This document shows positions 40,410-49,562 of a stretch of 64,000 nucleotides of DNA, in pieces. The notes under the pieces are model-generated. The model was not told the origin of the DNA and searched no databases. It saw only the letters and a program-made list of their open reading frames with translations. Made by a program: the position numbers and the translations under genes. The DNA is from CAWAND01 sp963807065 (lineage in GTDB: Bacteria > Chloroflexota > Anaerolineae > Anaerolineales > E44-bin32): positions 124,001-188,000 of the forward strand of contig CAWDZQ010000002.1 in assembly GCA_963807065.1 (NCBI GenBank), in the 5' to 3' direction. Position 1 is the stretch's first letter; each line of letters begins with the position of its first letter.

Positions 40410-41304
40410 CTTGCTCCCTCCTCCGGCTCAACATGATGTGCAGGAATGCCATTCCGAGAGCGATGACCGCGATGGCGATGATGTTGGTCTGGGTGAGCGC
40501 TGCCACGGTGAAGAAGATCAGCAGGTAAGCGAGCACGGCACGGTTGAAGATCAGGCTCAGGTTGAGCGCGATCCCGACCGCCGGCAGCACGGCGCCGGCG
40601 ATGATGAACCAGTCACGAACCCAGCGCCAATCCGCCGAACCGCCGCGGAAGGGGTCGATGGCATCGAACAACGCGTTGAGCGCCGTCGAGCCAATCAGGG
40701 CCAGGATCACAACCGGGATAAAGGTCGTTACGAACACGAACAGCTGTCCCGGCAGCCAGTTCATCAGGGCCACGCGATCGATATCGCCCGCCTCGGCGGC
40801 TTCGGTCTGCCAGCGCACGAACCCCACGTCGACACTCATGCGGCTGTAGAATGCCAGGGTTCCAAGCACACCCAGAGGGGCGGCGATGGCGATGGCTTGT
40901 TCTGGGCCCAGCCCGGCGGACATGGCCAGGGCGGTGCCCAGCCAGCCTGCCAGGGAGGGGTCAGCCGGCGTCGCTCCACCAGCTTGGATCACACCCAAGA
41001 AGACCAGGTTGATGCTGGCGCCAATGAGGATGCCTTGCCCCATGTCGCCCATGATCAGGCCCACAAACATGCCGCCGATGATCGGCCAGCGGGTAAAGTT
41101 GAAGCCTAGGTTCGGAGTGAAGGAGCTGTTGGTCCACCAGTAGCCGGCCGCCACCAGGATGGCTTGGAGCAGCGTCAGCCTGGCGCCCGTGGCCTGGGCG
41201 ACTGGCTCACCGGCCGAGGCTGCCCAGGCAGATACCTGCCACAGCAGAGCGGCCAGCCAGACAATGCCCAGGACAGCAACCGCCTTCTTCGTCGAGAGTT
41301 TCAT
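40393..41304 (-). CDS. PTS mannose-family EIIC component
   Basis: A 303-residue membrane protein. GGMFVGLIMGDMGQGILIGASINLVFLG and GGATPADPSLAGWLGTALAM are the conserved sugar-channel motifs of the ManY family. About eight hydrophobic helices. The start at 41304 follows GGAGGA by 7 bases. It takes up the still unknown substrate of this operon with phosphorylation. Confidence 0.93.
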   Translation of the reverse strand: MKLSTKKAVAVLGIVWLAALLWQVSAWAASAGEPVAQATGARLTLLQAILVAAGYWWTNSSFTPNLGFNFTRWPIIGGMFVGLIMGDMGQGILIGASINLVFLGVIQAGGATPADPSLAGWLGTALAMSAGLGPEQAIAIAAPLGVLGTLAFYSRMSVDVGFVRWQTEAAEAGDIDRVALMNWLPGQLFVFVTTFIPVVILALIGSTALNALFDAIDPFRGGSADWRWVRDWFIIAGAVLPAVGIALNLSLIFNRAVLAYLLIFFTVAALTQTNIIAIAVIALGMAFLHIMLSRRREQDATAS

Positions 41305-41377
41305 GGATTCGTCCTCCGTAATAGCCAATTGGCTTAGTCAATCAGGACGCAAGTCCAATCCAGGTTTTTGGGAATTT

Positions 41378-41860
41378 TCACCTCCCCTCAATGCTGGCAA
41401 GATCAATGGCAGGATCGCTCGGAACCATCTTCAACTCGACCTTCACCCCCATGGCCTGGATCTGGCGCAGGATTGCAACTTCCTCATCTGTGGCCGAGAT
41501 ACTCCTATGCAGCTTGGTTCGGCCACCCCCTCCCCCCATGCTGCCCAGGTTCAGATAGTCGAATTTGACCCCGTTCTGGAGCAGTTTCAACATCTGCTCC
41601 GGGCCGCGGGTGATCAGCAGCACACGCCGCGGATCGTCGGACTTTTCCTTGAAATCCTGTATCGTCTCATCCACCGAAAGCACCCGGAGCGACTTGTCCG
41701 GGGGTTTGGTCATCTTCAACACCTGTTGAAGAAACTGGTCCTTGCGAGCCTTGTCATCGCAGACCAGGATCTCGTCGCAGTGGCCGATTCGCTGAAGCCA
41801 GGCGGTCACAACCTGCCCGTGAATGAGCCGGTCATCTACCCTGGCAAGGGCAATCTCCAT
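41378..41860 (-). CDS. PTS mannose/sorbose-family EIIB component
   Basis: A 160-residue cytoplasmic protein starting MEIALARVDDRLIHGQVVTAW, where His14 is the phosphorylated residue. It accepts phosphate from EIIA and passes it to the incoming sugar. The C-terminal part LNLGSMGGGGGRTKLHRSISAT is typical of the family. It is located between EIIC and a dehydrogenase gene. Confidence 0.94.
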   Translation of the reverse strand: MEIALARVDDRLIHGQVVTAWLQRIGHCDEILVCDDKARKDQFLQQVLKMTKPPDKSLRVLSVDETIQDFKEKSDDPRRVLLITRGPEQMLKLLQNGVKFDYLNLGSMGGGGGRTKLHRSISATDEEVAILRQIQAMGVKVELKMVPSDPAIDLASIEGR

Positions 41861-41938
41861 GGGCCACCCATCCTCCTGGCGCCGTAACCTGGTTCCGGGG
41901 TCGGCGCCTTCCCACCCTCCGTCATCCCTATCGGGCCC

Positions 41939-43003
41939 TCAGGGGTTGACAATCACCCGATAGGTGTCCACCTTCAATGCCGCTTCAAATGCGCTTTCGA
42001 CATCCTCCAGCGGGAATTTGGCGCTGATGAGCGGCTCCAGATCGATCTCCTGATTGGCGATCATCTCGGCGGCCTCGAAGAAGTCCTGGCGAGTTTGACT
42101 CATGGTTCCGGTGAGTACGACCTCTGTCTTGTGGAAGATGTTGGGATCGACCTGGATCTTTTCGCCCTTGGGAAAGAAGCTCGAGTAGAGCATGACTCGG
42201 CCACCGGGCGCGGCGGCGTTGACTGCCGGCTCGATCGTGGCCCCGTGGGCTACGCACACGAAGGTCGCATCAGCGCCCCGCCCGCCGGTAAGCTCTTTGA
42301 CCTTAGACACGTAGTCTTCTTCTAAAGGATTGAACGTCCCGTCGGCGCCGATGGCCATCGCCTTCCTGCGCCGCCCTTCATCGGGTTCACTGATAAACAC
42401 TTCCGCATCCCGGCGCTTGGCCAGCAGCAGGTGAAGCATGCCCATGATTCCAGCCCCGATGATCACGACCTTCTCGCGAGGGGCCAGCTTGGCCTGCTTG
42501 ATACTGCGCAGAACACATGACAGCGGCTCGGTGAGGGCCGCGTGTTCGAAGGGGACGGTGTCGGGCACCTTGTAGCAGTCCGCACCCAGCCGGAGCACGT
42601 ACTGGCCCAGCCCGGCCGGCCCGGGGGTTGGCTGGGCGTCGCGGACTTTGTACATATTTTCACAAATGTTGTTGAGGCCGCGGCGGCAGGATTCGCACTG
42701 TTCACAGCGGACCAGGCCGGAGACGGTTACGTGATCGCCGGGCTTCACACTGAAAACGCGAGCGCCGACCTTGATTACCTCTCCCGAGACCTCGTGTCCA
42801 CCGGCCAACGGGTAATGGGGATCTTCTCCCGTGTACATTCGCTGCTCCCAGGTACAAAGTGCGCAGGAATGCACTTTGACGAGAACCTGGTCACGGTTGG
42901 GCTCCGGGATTGGGATCTCCTGGATCTCAAGATCTCTCGGGCCATTGAACACCATCTGGCGCATGACGCCGTTGCCTGAGCCGTTCGCACCTGTGTCACT
43001 CAT
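41939..43003 (-). CDS. zinc-dependent medium-chain alcohol/polyol dehydrogenase
   Basis: A 354-residue sorbitol-dehydrogenase-like MDR enzyme. Catalytic zinc side CALCTWEQRMYTG and GGHEVSGEVIKVG, a complete structural zinc lobe RCEQCESCRRGLNNICEN, and NAD fold VVIIGAGIMGMLHLLLAKRRD. It is a paralogue of the protein encoded at 36346. The start at 43003 follows AAAGGAG and overlaps the EIIA gene. It probably oxidises the phosphorylated PTS product before aldol cleavage. Confidence 0.92.
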   Translation of the reverse strand: MSDTGANGSGNGVMRQMVFNGPRDLEIQEIPIPEPNRDQVLVKVHSCALCTWEQRMYTGEDPHYPLAGGHEVSGEVIKVGARVFSVKPGDHVTVSGLVRCEQCESCRRGLNNICENMYKVRDAQPTPGPAGLGQYVLRLGADCYKVPDTVPFEHAALTEPLSCVLRSIKQAKLAPREKVVIIGAGIMGMLHLLLAKRRDAEVFISEPDEGRRRKAMAIGADGTFNPLEEDYVSKVKELTGGRGADATFVCVAHGATIEPAVNAAAPGGRVMLYSSFFPKGEKIQVDPNIFHKTEVVLTGTMSQTRQDFFEAAEMIANQEIDLEPLISAKFPLEDVESAFEAALKVDTYRVIVNP

Positions 43004-43433
43004 TGCCGCTTTGCTCCTTTGAAATTTGCGATTGAAGCCGCTCGCGCACGTCCACGATGCCGGTGTGCCCGGCTTGGATGGCGACGTTGACCAGGTCATC
43101 CAGGGAAATCTCGTTCTCAGCGCCCATCATGACTTCCAACAGCATGGGCAGGCTGACACCGGAGACCACGGCGCAGTTGCGCTGGCTAACGCACAAAGCA
43201 GCCGCGTTGCTCGGGGTGCCCCCAAACAAATCGATCAGCACCAAGACCCCGTCACCGGCTTCGGCGTCATCGATCGCCGCCAGCATCATTTGGTACAGGC
43301 CGTCGAGGTTGGTGTCCATGTCCAGGTGAACCGTCCCTACGGGCAGTTGGTCACCGATGATCATGCGTGCGCTCTTGGTGAGTTCACCGGCCAGATCACC
43401 ATGGGCGGCCACGACCAGTCCGACGGAGGTCAT
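42996..43433 (-). CDS. PTS mannose-family EIIA component
   Basis: A 145-residue protein starting MTSVGLVVAAHGDLAGELTKSA; the His of AAHG is the phosphorylation site. LVLIDLFGGTPSNAAAL and VVSGVSLPMLLEVMM are family motifs. It receives phosphate from HPr, encoded two genes upstream in the same run. Confidence 0.94.
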   Translation of the reverse strand: MTSVGLVVAAHGDLAGELTKSARMIIGDQLPVGTVHLDMDTNLDGLYQMMLAAIDDAEAGDGVLVLIDLFGGTPSNAAALCVSQRNCAVVSGVSLPMLLEVMMGAENEISLDDLVNVAIQAGHTGIVDVRERLQSQISKEQSGNE

Positions 43434-44227
43434 AGGATGACTCCCCCGCCTTTGCTGTCTCCCTTTAGCTCCAATTGGTACCTGTAGCGATCCCCACGAT
43501 ACACAGCTTTGCTCACTTCCACGACGATACCTTCGGGGTTGAACACCGTACGCTTGCCTCGGATGGCCGGCGCCCCTGGATCGACCATCAGCAGCCTGGC
43601 CTCATGCCAATTGACCAGGGAAGCCTCGATGATCTGCTGGGCTCTGTCCAACAAGATCCCGTACTCCTCCTTCATCACGCGGTAAAGCGAGTCGCGTGCA
43701 AAATCGAACCGTTCCATGCCGGGACAAAGCCGGGCGGGAATCAGCGTGTATTCGAGGCCGACTGGATCTCCATTGATCAGCCGGACCCGGTCCAGGTGGT
43801 ATACCGGATCGCTCGGGGCGAGTCCCATAATCTGGGCCAGACCTGGATCTGCAGGCACGCGTCTGAATTCGATCAGCTGAGATTGAACGTCCAGGTCGAT
43901 GGCCCGCATGTCGGCGCTGAATCCGCTTAACTGCTCCAGCCTCTGCTCGATCTTGGCCGTGCTGACGTACCAGCCCTTCCCCACCCGGCTCTGCAGGCGG
44001 CCCCGGGCCTCGAGGTCGGTCAGCGCCCGTCGAACGGTCATACGACTTATCCCAAGGGACTTGGAAAACTCCCTTTCCGAGGGCAGAGGTTCACCCGGCA
44101 TCAAGTCCCCGCAAGACACGGCATCCAGCAGCTGGTCCTCCAGTTGCTGATAGTGCGGCGCGATGCTGTTGGGATCGATAGCGACCATCTCCAGCACTTT
44201 CAGGCGGCTTTCAGAGGTTGCGATCAT
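43430..44227 (-). CDS. GntR/HutC-family transcriptional regulator with UTRA domain
   Basis: About 265 residues. The N-terminal winged helix reads GEPLPSEREFSKSLGISRMTVRRALTDLEARGRL, and the C-terminal UTRA domain has GLAPSDPVYHLDRVRLINGDPVGLEYTLIP. It is expected to sense the PTS sugar phosphate or a metabolite and to control the run from HPr onward. Its start overlaps the HPr gene and its stop overlaps EIIA. A candidate operator lies upstream of the HPr gene. Confidence 0.92.
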   Translation of the reverse strand: MIATSESRLKVLEMVAIDPNSIAPHYQQLEDQLLDAVSCGDLMPGEPLPSEREFSKSLGISRMTVRRALTDLEARGRLQSRVGKGWYVSTAKIEQRLEQLSGFSADMRAIDLDVQSQLIEFRRVPADPGLAQIMGLAPSDPVYHLDRVRLINGDPVGLEYTLIPARLCPGMERFDFARDSLYRVMKEEYGILLDRAQQIIEASLVNWHEARLLMVDPGAPAIRGKRTVFNPEGIVVEVSKAVYRGDRYRYQLELKGDSKGGGVIL

Positions 44228-44516
44228 GACCCGCTTCTTCCACCATTTCAAAGTTGCAGGCTACGAGCGCACAGATAGCATCCAATGCTTCGGTGGCATC
44301 CGGCCCTTTCGCTCGGACTGTGAAGGACATGCCCTGGTTCACACCCACGGAGAGCAGGCTCAGAATGCTCTTGGCATCCGCCTTATGGCCGCGACACTCG
44401 ACTTCGATATTGGCCCTAAAACGCTGCGCGGTCCGCACGAAGAGCGCTGCGGGCCGCGCATGAAGTCCCATGGCGTGCTTGACGACTATCTGACGCTCGA
44501 GTTGTTTTATAGTCAT
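44211..44516 (-). CDS. ptsH: phosphocarrier protein HPr
   Basis: A 101-residue HPr with the active histidine in KHAMGLHARPAALFV (EI phosphorylates His of GLHARPA) and the regulatory-serine region ADAKSILSLLSVGV. Having it as first gene of a sugar-specific operon, with EI divergent, suggests this PTS is the organism's only or main one. The protein is about 15 residues longer than E. coli HPr at its ends. Confidence 0.94.
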   Translation of the reverse strand: MTIKQLERQIVVKHAMGLHARPAALFVRTAQRFRANIEVECRGHKADAKSILSLLSVGVNQGMSFTVRAKGPDATEALDAICALVACNFEMVEEAGHDRNL

Positions 44517-44739
44517 GGAGCTCCGCTCGCGGCTGACTTGCTGATCGAGAGGCGGTATGGACAGAGTGACACTGGGGCGGCGGGTTGAAAGGCGACTCCG
44601 GCGGGGATGCCAGGGGGGTTGACACTGATCCAACTGTTCCGGCGACAGTCCGAATCCACAGGTCCGTCTCGTTTCTTCAACTCGAGGGGCCGATCCGCTG
44701 TATCGCGCAGGCTGGCAAGGCCCGCACGGCACCAAAGGT

Positions 44740-44763
44740 TGGTTGTACCAGTCTTTACCGGTA
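44740..44763. promoter_or_regulatory. candidate GntR operator
   Basis: Two adjacent palindromes, TGGTTGTACCA (44740-44750) and TACCGGTA (44756-44763), lie just downstream of the predicted minus-strand promoter, and a related half-site GGATATACC lies at 44782-44790. HutC-type operators often have GT-N-TA-N-AC cores, so this is a reasonable target for the GntR regulator. Confidence 0.4.
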
Positions 44764-44780
44764 TAATTGAAGACAGAATC

Positions 44781-44809
44781 AGGATATACCAACCCGAGGC
44801 GGCTGTCAA
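44781..44809 (-). promoter_or_regulatory. sigma70-type promoter for the HPr-PTS-Grd run
   Basis: On the minus strand, TTGACA (44804-44809) and TATCCT (44781-44786) are separated by 17 bases. The start would lie near 44774, about 260 bases before the HPr gene, leaving a long leader with no gene I can see. Confidence 0.5.
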
Positions 44810-45183
44810 AGTGACAATCATCCTCTCCCGCCCCAACCGCTGGGCTCGATCCCTCTTCCGGCAAAAAGTCGCCACCGCAGCCGATCCATCGGCGCCCCCT
44901 CACGGGGCGATTGGGTTGACCTCGGGTGCCTGCCCGAGCAGCCCGCCTTGCCGGCCTCGGGGCGTCCACCCGCACGCCTCACCCTTGATAAACCCCAGGA
45001 ACCGTCCCGCGCCTCGATCCGCCTGCCACGCAGGCTTTGCCTCATGATGCTCAGATGCTTCAATGGGAAGCGGATTCGCCTCCCTCAACATGCGCCCAAA
45101 GGCCGAAGCTTGGGCTATGATCTTAGGCGGAGCCAGCCTTCCGGGCGATCATACGCTGGACCACCAGGAGAGAACAACTGACG

Positions 45184-46896
45184 ATGGATCGTCTACGCGG
45201 CATCCCCGCATCCCCCGGCATCGCGCTCGGCCCTGCCTTTGTCATTCAGTATCAGCCTCTCACCGTCGAGCGTCAGGTGGTCGACGACCCTGCCGCGGAG
45301 CTCGACCGCTTGGAGCACGCCCTCGAATGCGCCCGCCAGCAGCTGGCAGAACTGGTGGCGCTTGCGCGACAGCAGGTTGACACCGACGAGGCCGCCATCT
45401 TCGACGCCCATGTCATGTTTCTGGACGACCCAGCCCTGCTGGACGTGGTTCGCCAGGCCATCCAATCCGAACGGCTCAATGCGCCGGCGGCATGGAAGGA
45501 TTCGACCGAGCATTACGCCCGGCAGCTGGAAGCCCTGGATGACGAGTACCTTCAGGCTCGCGCCGCCGACATCCGGGACGTGGGCCGGCGGGTCCTGCGC
45601 ATCCTCTTGGGCAAGGATGACCCCGAAATGGCTTCGCTTGCACAGCCTTCGATCGTCATCGCCCGTGACTTGGCGCCCTCCGACACGGTGCAGCTCGATA
45701 AGCAGCTGGTGCTGGGTTTCGGCACAGCTGAAGGCGGAGCCACATCCCACACAGCCATCCTGGCCAAGGCCCTCGGCCTGCCGGCCGTGGTGGGAATTGG
45801 TGCAGCCCTCACCCAAATCGAACCCGGCATGGACCTTGTTCTTGACGGGGACGAAGGAAGCGTGTGGCTGGACCCCGATGGGGACACGCAGGACGACTTC
45901 CTGGCCCGCCAGGCGCAGGCCGACAGCGCTTCGGCCGAGAATCTGATACACGCGCAAGATCCTGCCGTCACCAGCGACGGGGTTAAGATTGAGATTGTGG
46001 CCAACATCGGCAGTCTGGACGACAGCCGCCGGGCCCTCCAGATGGGCGCCGAAGGCGTCGGCCTGCTGCGGACCGAATTCCTGTACCTCAACCGGCAGTC
46101 CGCGCCCACTGAGCAAGAGCAGACCGAGGCCTACCGCGCCATCCTGGACGTGATGCAGGACCGCCCGGTGGTGGTCCGCACGTTGGATGTCGGCGGCGAC
46201 AAGCCCCTGCCCTACATCGGCTTGGGGGAAGAGCAGAATGCCTTCCTGGGCTGGCGCGCGATCCGCATGTGTATTGACCGGCCGGATTTCTTCAAGGTCC
46301 AACTGCGTGCACTTTGGCGTTCCAGCCCGGGACACGATCTGCGGATTATGTTCCCCATGATCGCCACCGTCGACGAGGTCCGCCAGGCCCGCCGCTTGCT
46401 GACTGAGGCCCGGCAAGAGGTGGTCGATGCCGGCCAATCGGTGGCCGAATCGGTCCAGGTGGGGATCATGGTTGAAATCCCCTCCGTCGCCATCCTGTCG
46501 GACTTGATGGCTCCGGAGGTGGACTTCTTCAGCGTCGGCACCAACGACCTGACGCAGTACACGCTGGCCGCCGACCGCACCAACCCCCGCGTGGCGCACC
46601 TTGGCGACGCCTGCCATCCGGCTGTGCTCCGCCAGATTCGGGATGTGACCCTGGCCGCGCACGCCCTCGGAAAATGGGTCGGCGTGTGCGGGGAATTGGC
46701 CGGCGACCCGTCGGGGGTGCCCATCCTGCTCGGCCTGGGCCTGGACGAACTCAGCATGACCCCACATGCCATTCCAGCTGCCAAGGCCCAGATTCGCCGC
46801 TGGTCAGCCGAAGCCGCCGCCAGCCTGGCCGAGAAGGCCCTGGCGCTCGACTCCGCCCAGGCCGTACGCCAGCTCGTGGCCGCCAGCGAAGTCTGA
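45184..46896 (+). CDS. ptsI: PTS phosphoenolpyruvate-protein phosphotransferase (enzyme I)
   Basis: A 570-residue enzyme I. It starts MDRLRGIPASPGIALGPAFV, the phosphorylated histidine is in GGATSHTAILAKALG (about residue 190), GADGVGLLRTEFL-type motif appears as GVGLLRTEFLYLN, and the PEP site includes GTNDLTQYTLAADR and VCGELAGDP. It moves phosphate from PEP to HPr. It is divergent from the HPr operon, with a 667-base intergenic region in which both promoters must lie. Its AGGAG is 13 bases from ATG, a wide spacing. Confidence 0.95.
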   Translation: MDRLRGIPASPGIALGPAFVIQYQPLTVERQVVDDPAAELDRLEHALECARQQLAELVALARQQVDTDEAAIFDAHVMFLDDPALLDVVRQAIQSERLNAPAAWKDSTEHYARQLEALDDEYLQARAADIRDVGRRVLRILLGKDDPEMASLAQPSIVIARDLAPSDTVQLDKQLVLGFGTAEGGATSHTAILAKALGLPAVVGIGAALTQIEPGMDLVLDGDEGSVWLDPDGDTQDDFLARQAQADSASAENLIHAQDPAVTSDGVKIEIVANIGSLDDSRRALQMGAEGVGLLRTEFLYLNRQSAPTEQEQTEAYRAILDVMQDRPVVVRTLDVGGDKPLPYIGLGEEQNAFLGWRAIRMCIDRPDFFKVQLRALWRSSPGHDLRIMFPMIATVDEVRQARRLLTEARQEVVDAGQSVAESVQVGIMVEIPSVAILSDLMAPEVDFFSVGTNDLTQYTLAADRTNPRVAHLGDACHPAVLRQIRDVTLAAHALGKWVGVCGELAGDPSGVPILLGLGLDELSMTPHAIPAAKAQIRRWSAEAAASLAEKALALDSAQAVRQLVAASEV

Positions 46897-47690
46897 TCCG
46901 GGTGATCGCACGTTTGGCCAGCGCCGGGTTCCGGCTGAGCGGATTGTGACAACTTTCACAACCCAAACATTCGATAGGCCGTCAGAATCCACCCGCGGCT
47001 GGAGCTTCCTTGACCACAGCCGGGTCTTGCCCGGCATTTACGTCGACAGAGCCGTGAGATGGGCCACGCCGGGCGACCATCCTGACACATTGCTGATCGT
47101 GGCCAACGGCGCGATAGTCTGCGGATTGGGCCAGGACCGCCCGGCCCAGGCTCTAATGTTGAAAGCAGCCCGACCAACCGTCTGCCCTGGCAATCCCGAA
47201 GTTCCTCGTGGCGGGTCCCGCGACCAGGCTCTTCAAGTTTCTGCCGGCCCCGCAGGCAGAGGCCACCCGGTTCGGGCTGGTGCGCCGGCCGGCTTGCCCA
47301 GATGAAGGTGAATCCATCACCGGCATCATCGCACATAAGGAGACCCCCCACGCGATCGTCGAGGACATCGAACTCTAGGCGGAACAAGGCGGCATCACCC
47401 CCCGCAGCCGCCGCAAGGCCGGGGCCTCCCTCGCCGCGGCCAAGGCGATCAGATCCACGTCACCTGCCTCTGCGCGGATCCGTCCGAACATCACGATCGA
47501 GCTCAGGGCGTGCTATCCTCAAAGAGGAAATCGGGTCCCCGGCCGCCCCCCCCTTTTTGGGCGTGGCGATGGCTGACCTCTTGACGGTTCGTGGTATCGC
47601 CGCCGCACCTCGAGGACCAATGGGCCACCGGATGGTTGCGGCCTGGCAACTTTGCTTGGAATTGGCAACCGACGTCATTGGAGCTAGAGA
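46897..47690. other. long stretch without a clear gene, downstream of ptsI
   Basis: Nearly 800 bases. It contains the palindrome at 46944, then several short frames of which none has a good start, ribosome-binding site or recognised family. One plus-strand frame ends IIAHKETPHAIVEDIEL at 47380 and reads like coding sequence for about 65 codons, but it has no ATG and is preceded by a stop. This may be a decayed gene. Immediately before 47691 lies the RBS GGAG of the ClC gene. Confidence 0.4.
46944..46961. promoter_or_regulatory. Rex- or CRP/FNR-like palindrome after ptsI
   Basis: TTGTGACAACTTTCACAA matches 13 of 14 of the Rex-type consensus and all ten of TGTGA-N6-TCACA. It lies 48 bases past the ptsI stop and far from the next certain gene, so it may mark the promoter of an unrecognised or decayed transcript. 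Confidence 0.55.
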
Positions 47691-49484
47691 ATGACAGCAG
47701 CCTCATCATCATCCGCCCCGCCCCCAGCCCTTGGCTCCCTCATGTTCTCATCGCTCTCCATTCTGGTTGGGATCGTGGCTGGGCTCGGGGCAGTGGTCTT
47801 CCGGGCGATGATCGCCCTGTTCCACAACTTGTTCTTCTTGGGCAGGCTATCGATGACCTATGAGACAAACCTCCACACGCCCGCTGGACCCTGGGGGCCC
47901 GGCATGATCCTGGTTCCCGTGGCGGGTGCGGCCATCGTGTCTTTCCTGGTGAAGAACTTCGCCCCTGAAGCCAAGGGCCACGGCGTGCCCGAAGTGATGG
48001 ACGCCATCTATTACAATCGGGGCCGCATCCGCCCCGTGGTGGCGGCCGTTAAGTCCTTGGCCTCGGCGATTTCGATAGGCAGCGGCGGCTCGGTCGGACG
48101 CGAGGGACCGATCATCCAGATCGGCTCATCCTTTGGTTCGACTCTGGGACAAGTCATCCGCATGCCTCACTGGCAGCGGATCGTCCTCATCGCCGCCGGC
48201 GCAGGGGGAGGCATCGCCGCCACCTTCAACACTCCGGTTGGCGGGCTCCTCTTCGCCATCGAAATCATGATGAATGAAATCAGCGTCCGGACGTTGGTGC
48301 CGGTGGCCATCTCCACCGCCACCGCCACTTACATCGGACGGGTGGTCTTTGGGCCCAGCCCATCCTTCATCATCCCCCGTTTTGAAATTCCCTTCTTCCA
48401 CGTCACCGAACCTGCGATTCTGCTGAGCTACGTCGGTTTGGGACTGCTGATGGGCTTGATTTCGGCGTTGTTCATCAAGTCCATTTACGGCTTTGAGGAC
48501 TTCTTCGATAAGCGCATCCGAGGAAGCTACTACCGCCGGCATCTGCTGGGCATGCTGGTTGTGGGAGTTATGCTGTACACAACCTTTACCCTGTTCGGCC
48601 ATTACTACATCCAGGGCGTTGGATATGCGACCATTCAGGACATACTCACCGGGGCCAACCTTTCGATGGGTTTCCTGCTCCTGCTTGCCGTTTTGAAGCT
48701 GGTGGCCACATCGCTGACCTTGGGTTCCGGCGCTTCGGGGGGAATATTCTCTCCGGCACTCTTCCTGGGGGCCACGGTGGGGGGCGCCTATGGGCTCATG
48801 CTGGACCAACTCTTCCCGGCCTTTTCCATCAGCGCGCCGGCCTTCGCCGTGGCTGGGATGGCGGGCGCCGTCGGCGGCGCCACGGGGGCGGCGGTTACCG
48901 CGATCGTGATGATCTTTGAGATGACCTTGGACTACAACGTCATCATCCCGATGACGATTACGGTGGCCATCGCCTATGGGATTCGCAAGATCTTTAGCGA
49001 AGAGAGTATCTACACCCTCAAGAACGTCCGCCGTGGCCATCCCATGCCAGAGGCATTGCACACCAACCTGCACTTCATGCGGCGTGCCTTCCGCATCATG
49101 GAGTCCAATTTTGGCCGGGTTGATGCCAAGACCACCCTGGACGAGTTTGCCAGGATCGTCGTCCAAAAGGCAGACACCGGTCTGTTCCTGGTGATCGATC
49201 AAGGAGGCGTTTTCGGAGTCGTGCCGCGTGAGGCGGCCATGGAGGCGCTGAAGCATGCCGGCGAACACCTCACGTTGCGGGACATCGCCCACACTGACTA
49301 TGTGATAGTGGATGAAAACTGCCGCCTGCATCGGCTGTTGTCGGACATGCGCATTCTCAACGCTTCGATCGCCCTGGTCAAGAAGGCTGGTTCGGGAAAC
49401 GGTGCGGAGTCGATCGTGGGGCTGATTAGCAAGACACAAATCTCGGATGTGGTGGCCGAATTGGTGGCTCTGATCTCAGTTTGA
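47691..49484 (+). CDS. ClC-family chloride channel or H+/Cl- antiporter with CBS domains
   Basis: A 597-residue membrane protein. Anion-site motifs are GSGGSVGREGPIIQIGS (with the gating Glu of GREGP), and GSGASGGIFSPALFLG. FAIEIMMNE supplies an internal acidic residue as in proton-coupled members. After about residue 440 come two CBS-type domains (MESNFGRVDAKTTLDEFARIVV and the segment ending IVGLISKTQISDVV), which may bind a nucleotide. GGAG lies 7 bases before ATG. Confidence 0.94.
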   Translation: MTAASSSSAPPPALGSLMFSSLSILVGIVAGLGAVVFRAMIALFHNLFFLGRLSMTYETNLHTPAGPWGPGMILVPVAGAAIVSFLVKNFAPEAKGHGVPEVMDAIYYNRGRIRPVVAAVKSLASAISIGSGGSVGREGPIIQIGSSFGSTLGQVIRMPHWQRIVLIAAGAGGGIAATFNTPVGGLLFAIEIMMNEISVRTLVPVAISTATATYIGRVVFGPSPSFIIPRFEIPFFHVTEPAILLSYVGLGLLMGLISALFIKSIYGFEDFFDKRIRGSYYRRHLLGMLVVGVMLYTTFTLFGHYYIQGVGYATIQDILTGANLSMGFLLLLAVLKLVATSLTLGSGASGGIFSPALFLGATVGGAYGLMLDQLFPAFSISAPAFAVAGMAGAVGGATGAAVTAIVMIFEMTLDYNVIIPMTITVAIAYGIRKIFSEESIYTLKNVRRGHPMPEALHTNLHFMRRAFRIMESNFGRVDAKTTLDEFARIVVQKADTGLFLVIDQGGVFGVVPREAAMEALKHAGEHLTLRDIAHTDYVIVDENCRLHRLLSDMRILNASIALVKKAGSGNGAESIVGLISKTQISDVVAELVALISV

Positions 49485-49562
49485 CTCCGCCTGCGGCCGC
49501 TCACCTCGCCTTGCGACGATGACCGGACCAGGCCAGCAACCACAACCCCAAAGGAGGCAGCC

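Noticed and set aside
42648..42665. TTGTACATATTTTCACAA, a 12 of 14 match to the recurrent palindrome
   Set aside because: It lies well inside the dehydrogenase gene and encodes ordinary family residues (ENMYKVR), so chance is more likely than regulation.
47395..47520. possible nucleotidyltransferase remnant on the minus strand (FGRIRAEAGDVDLIAL)
   Set aside because: Only a short run resembles the GSRARGE-type motif, the key residues do not fit and no frame extends it; kept only as part of the unassigned stretch.
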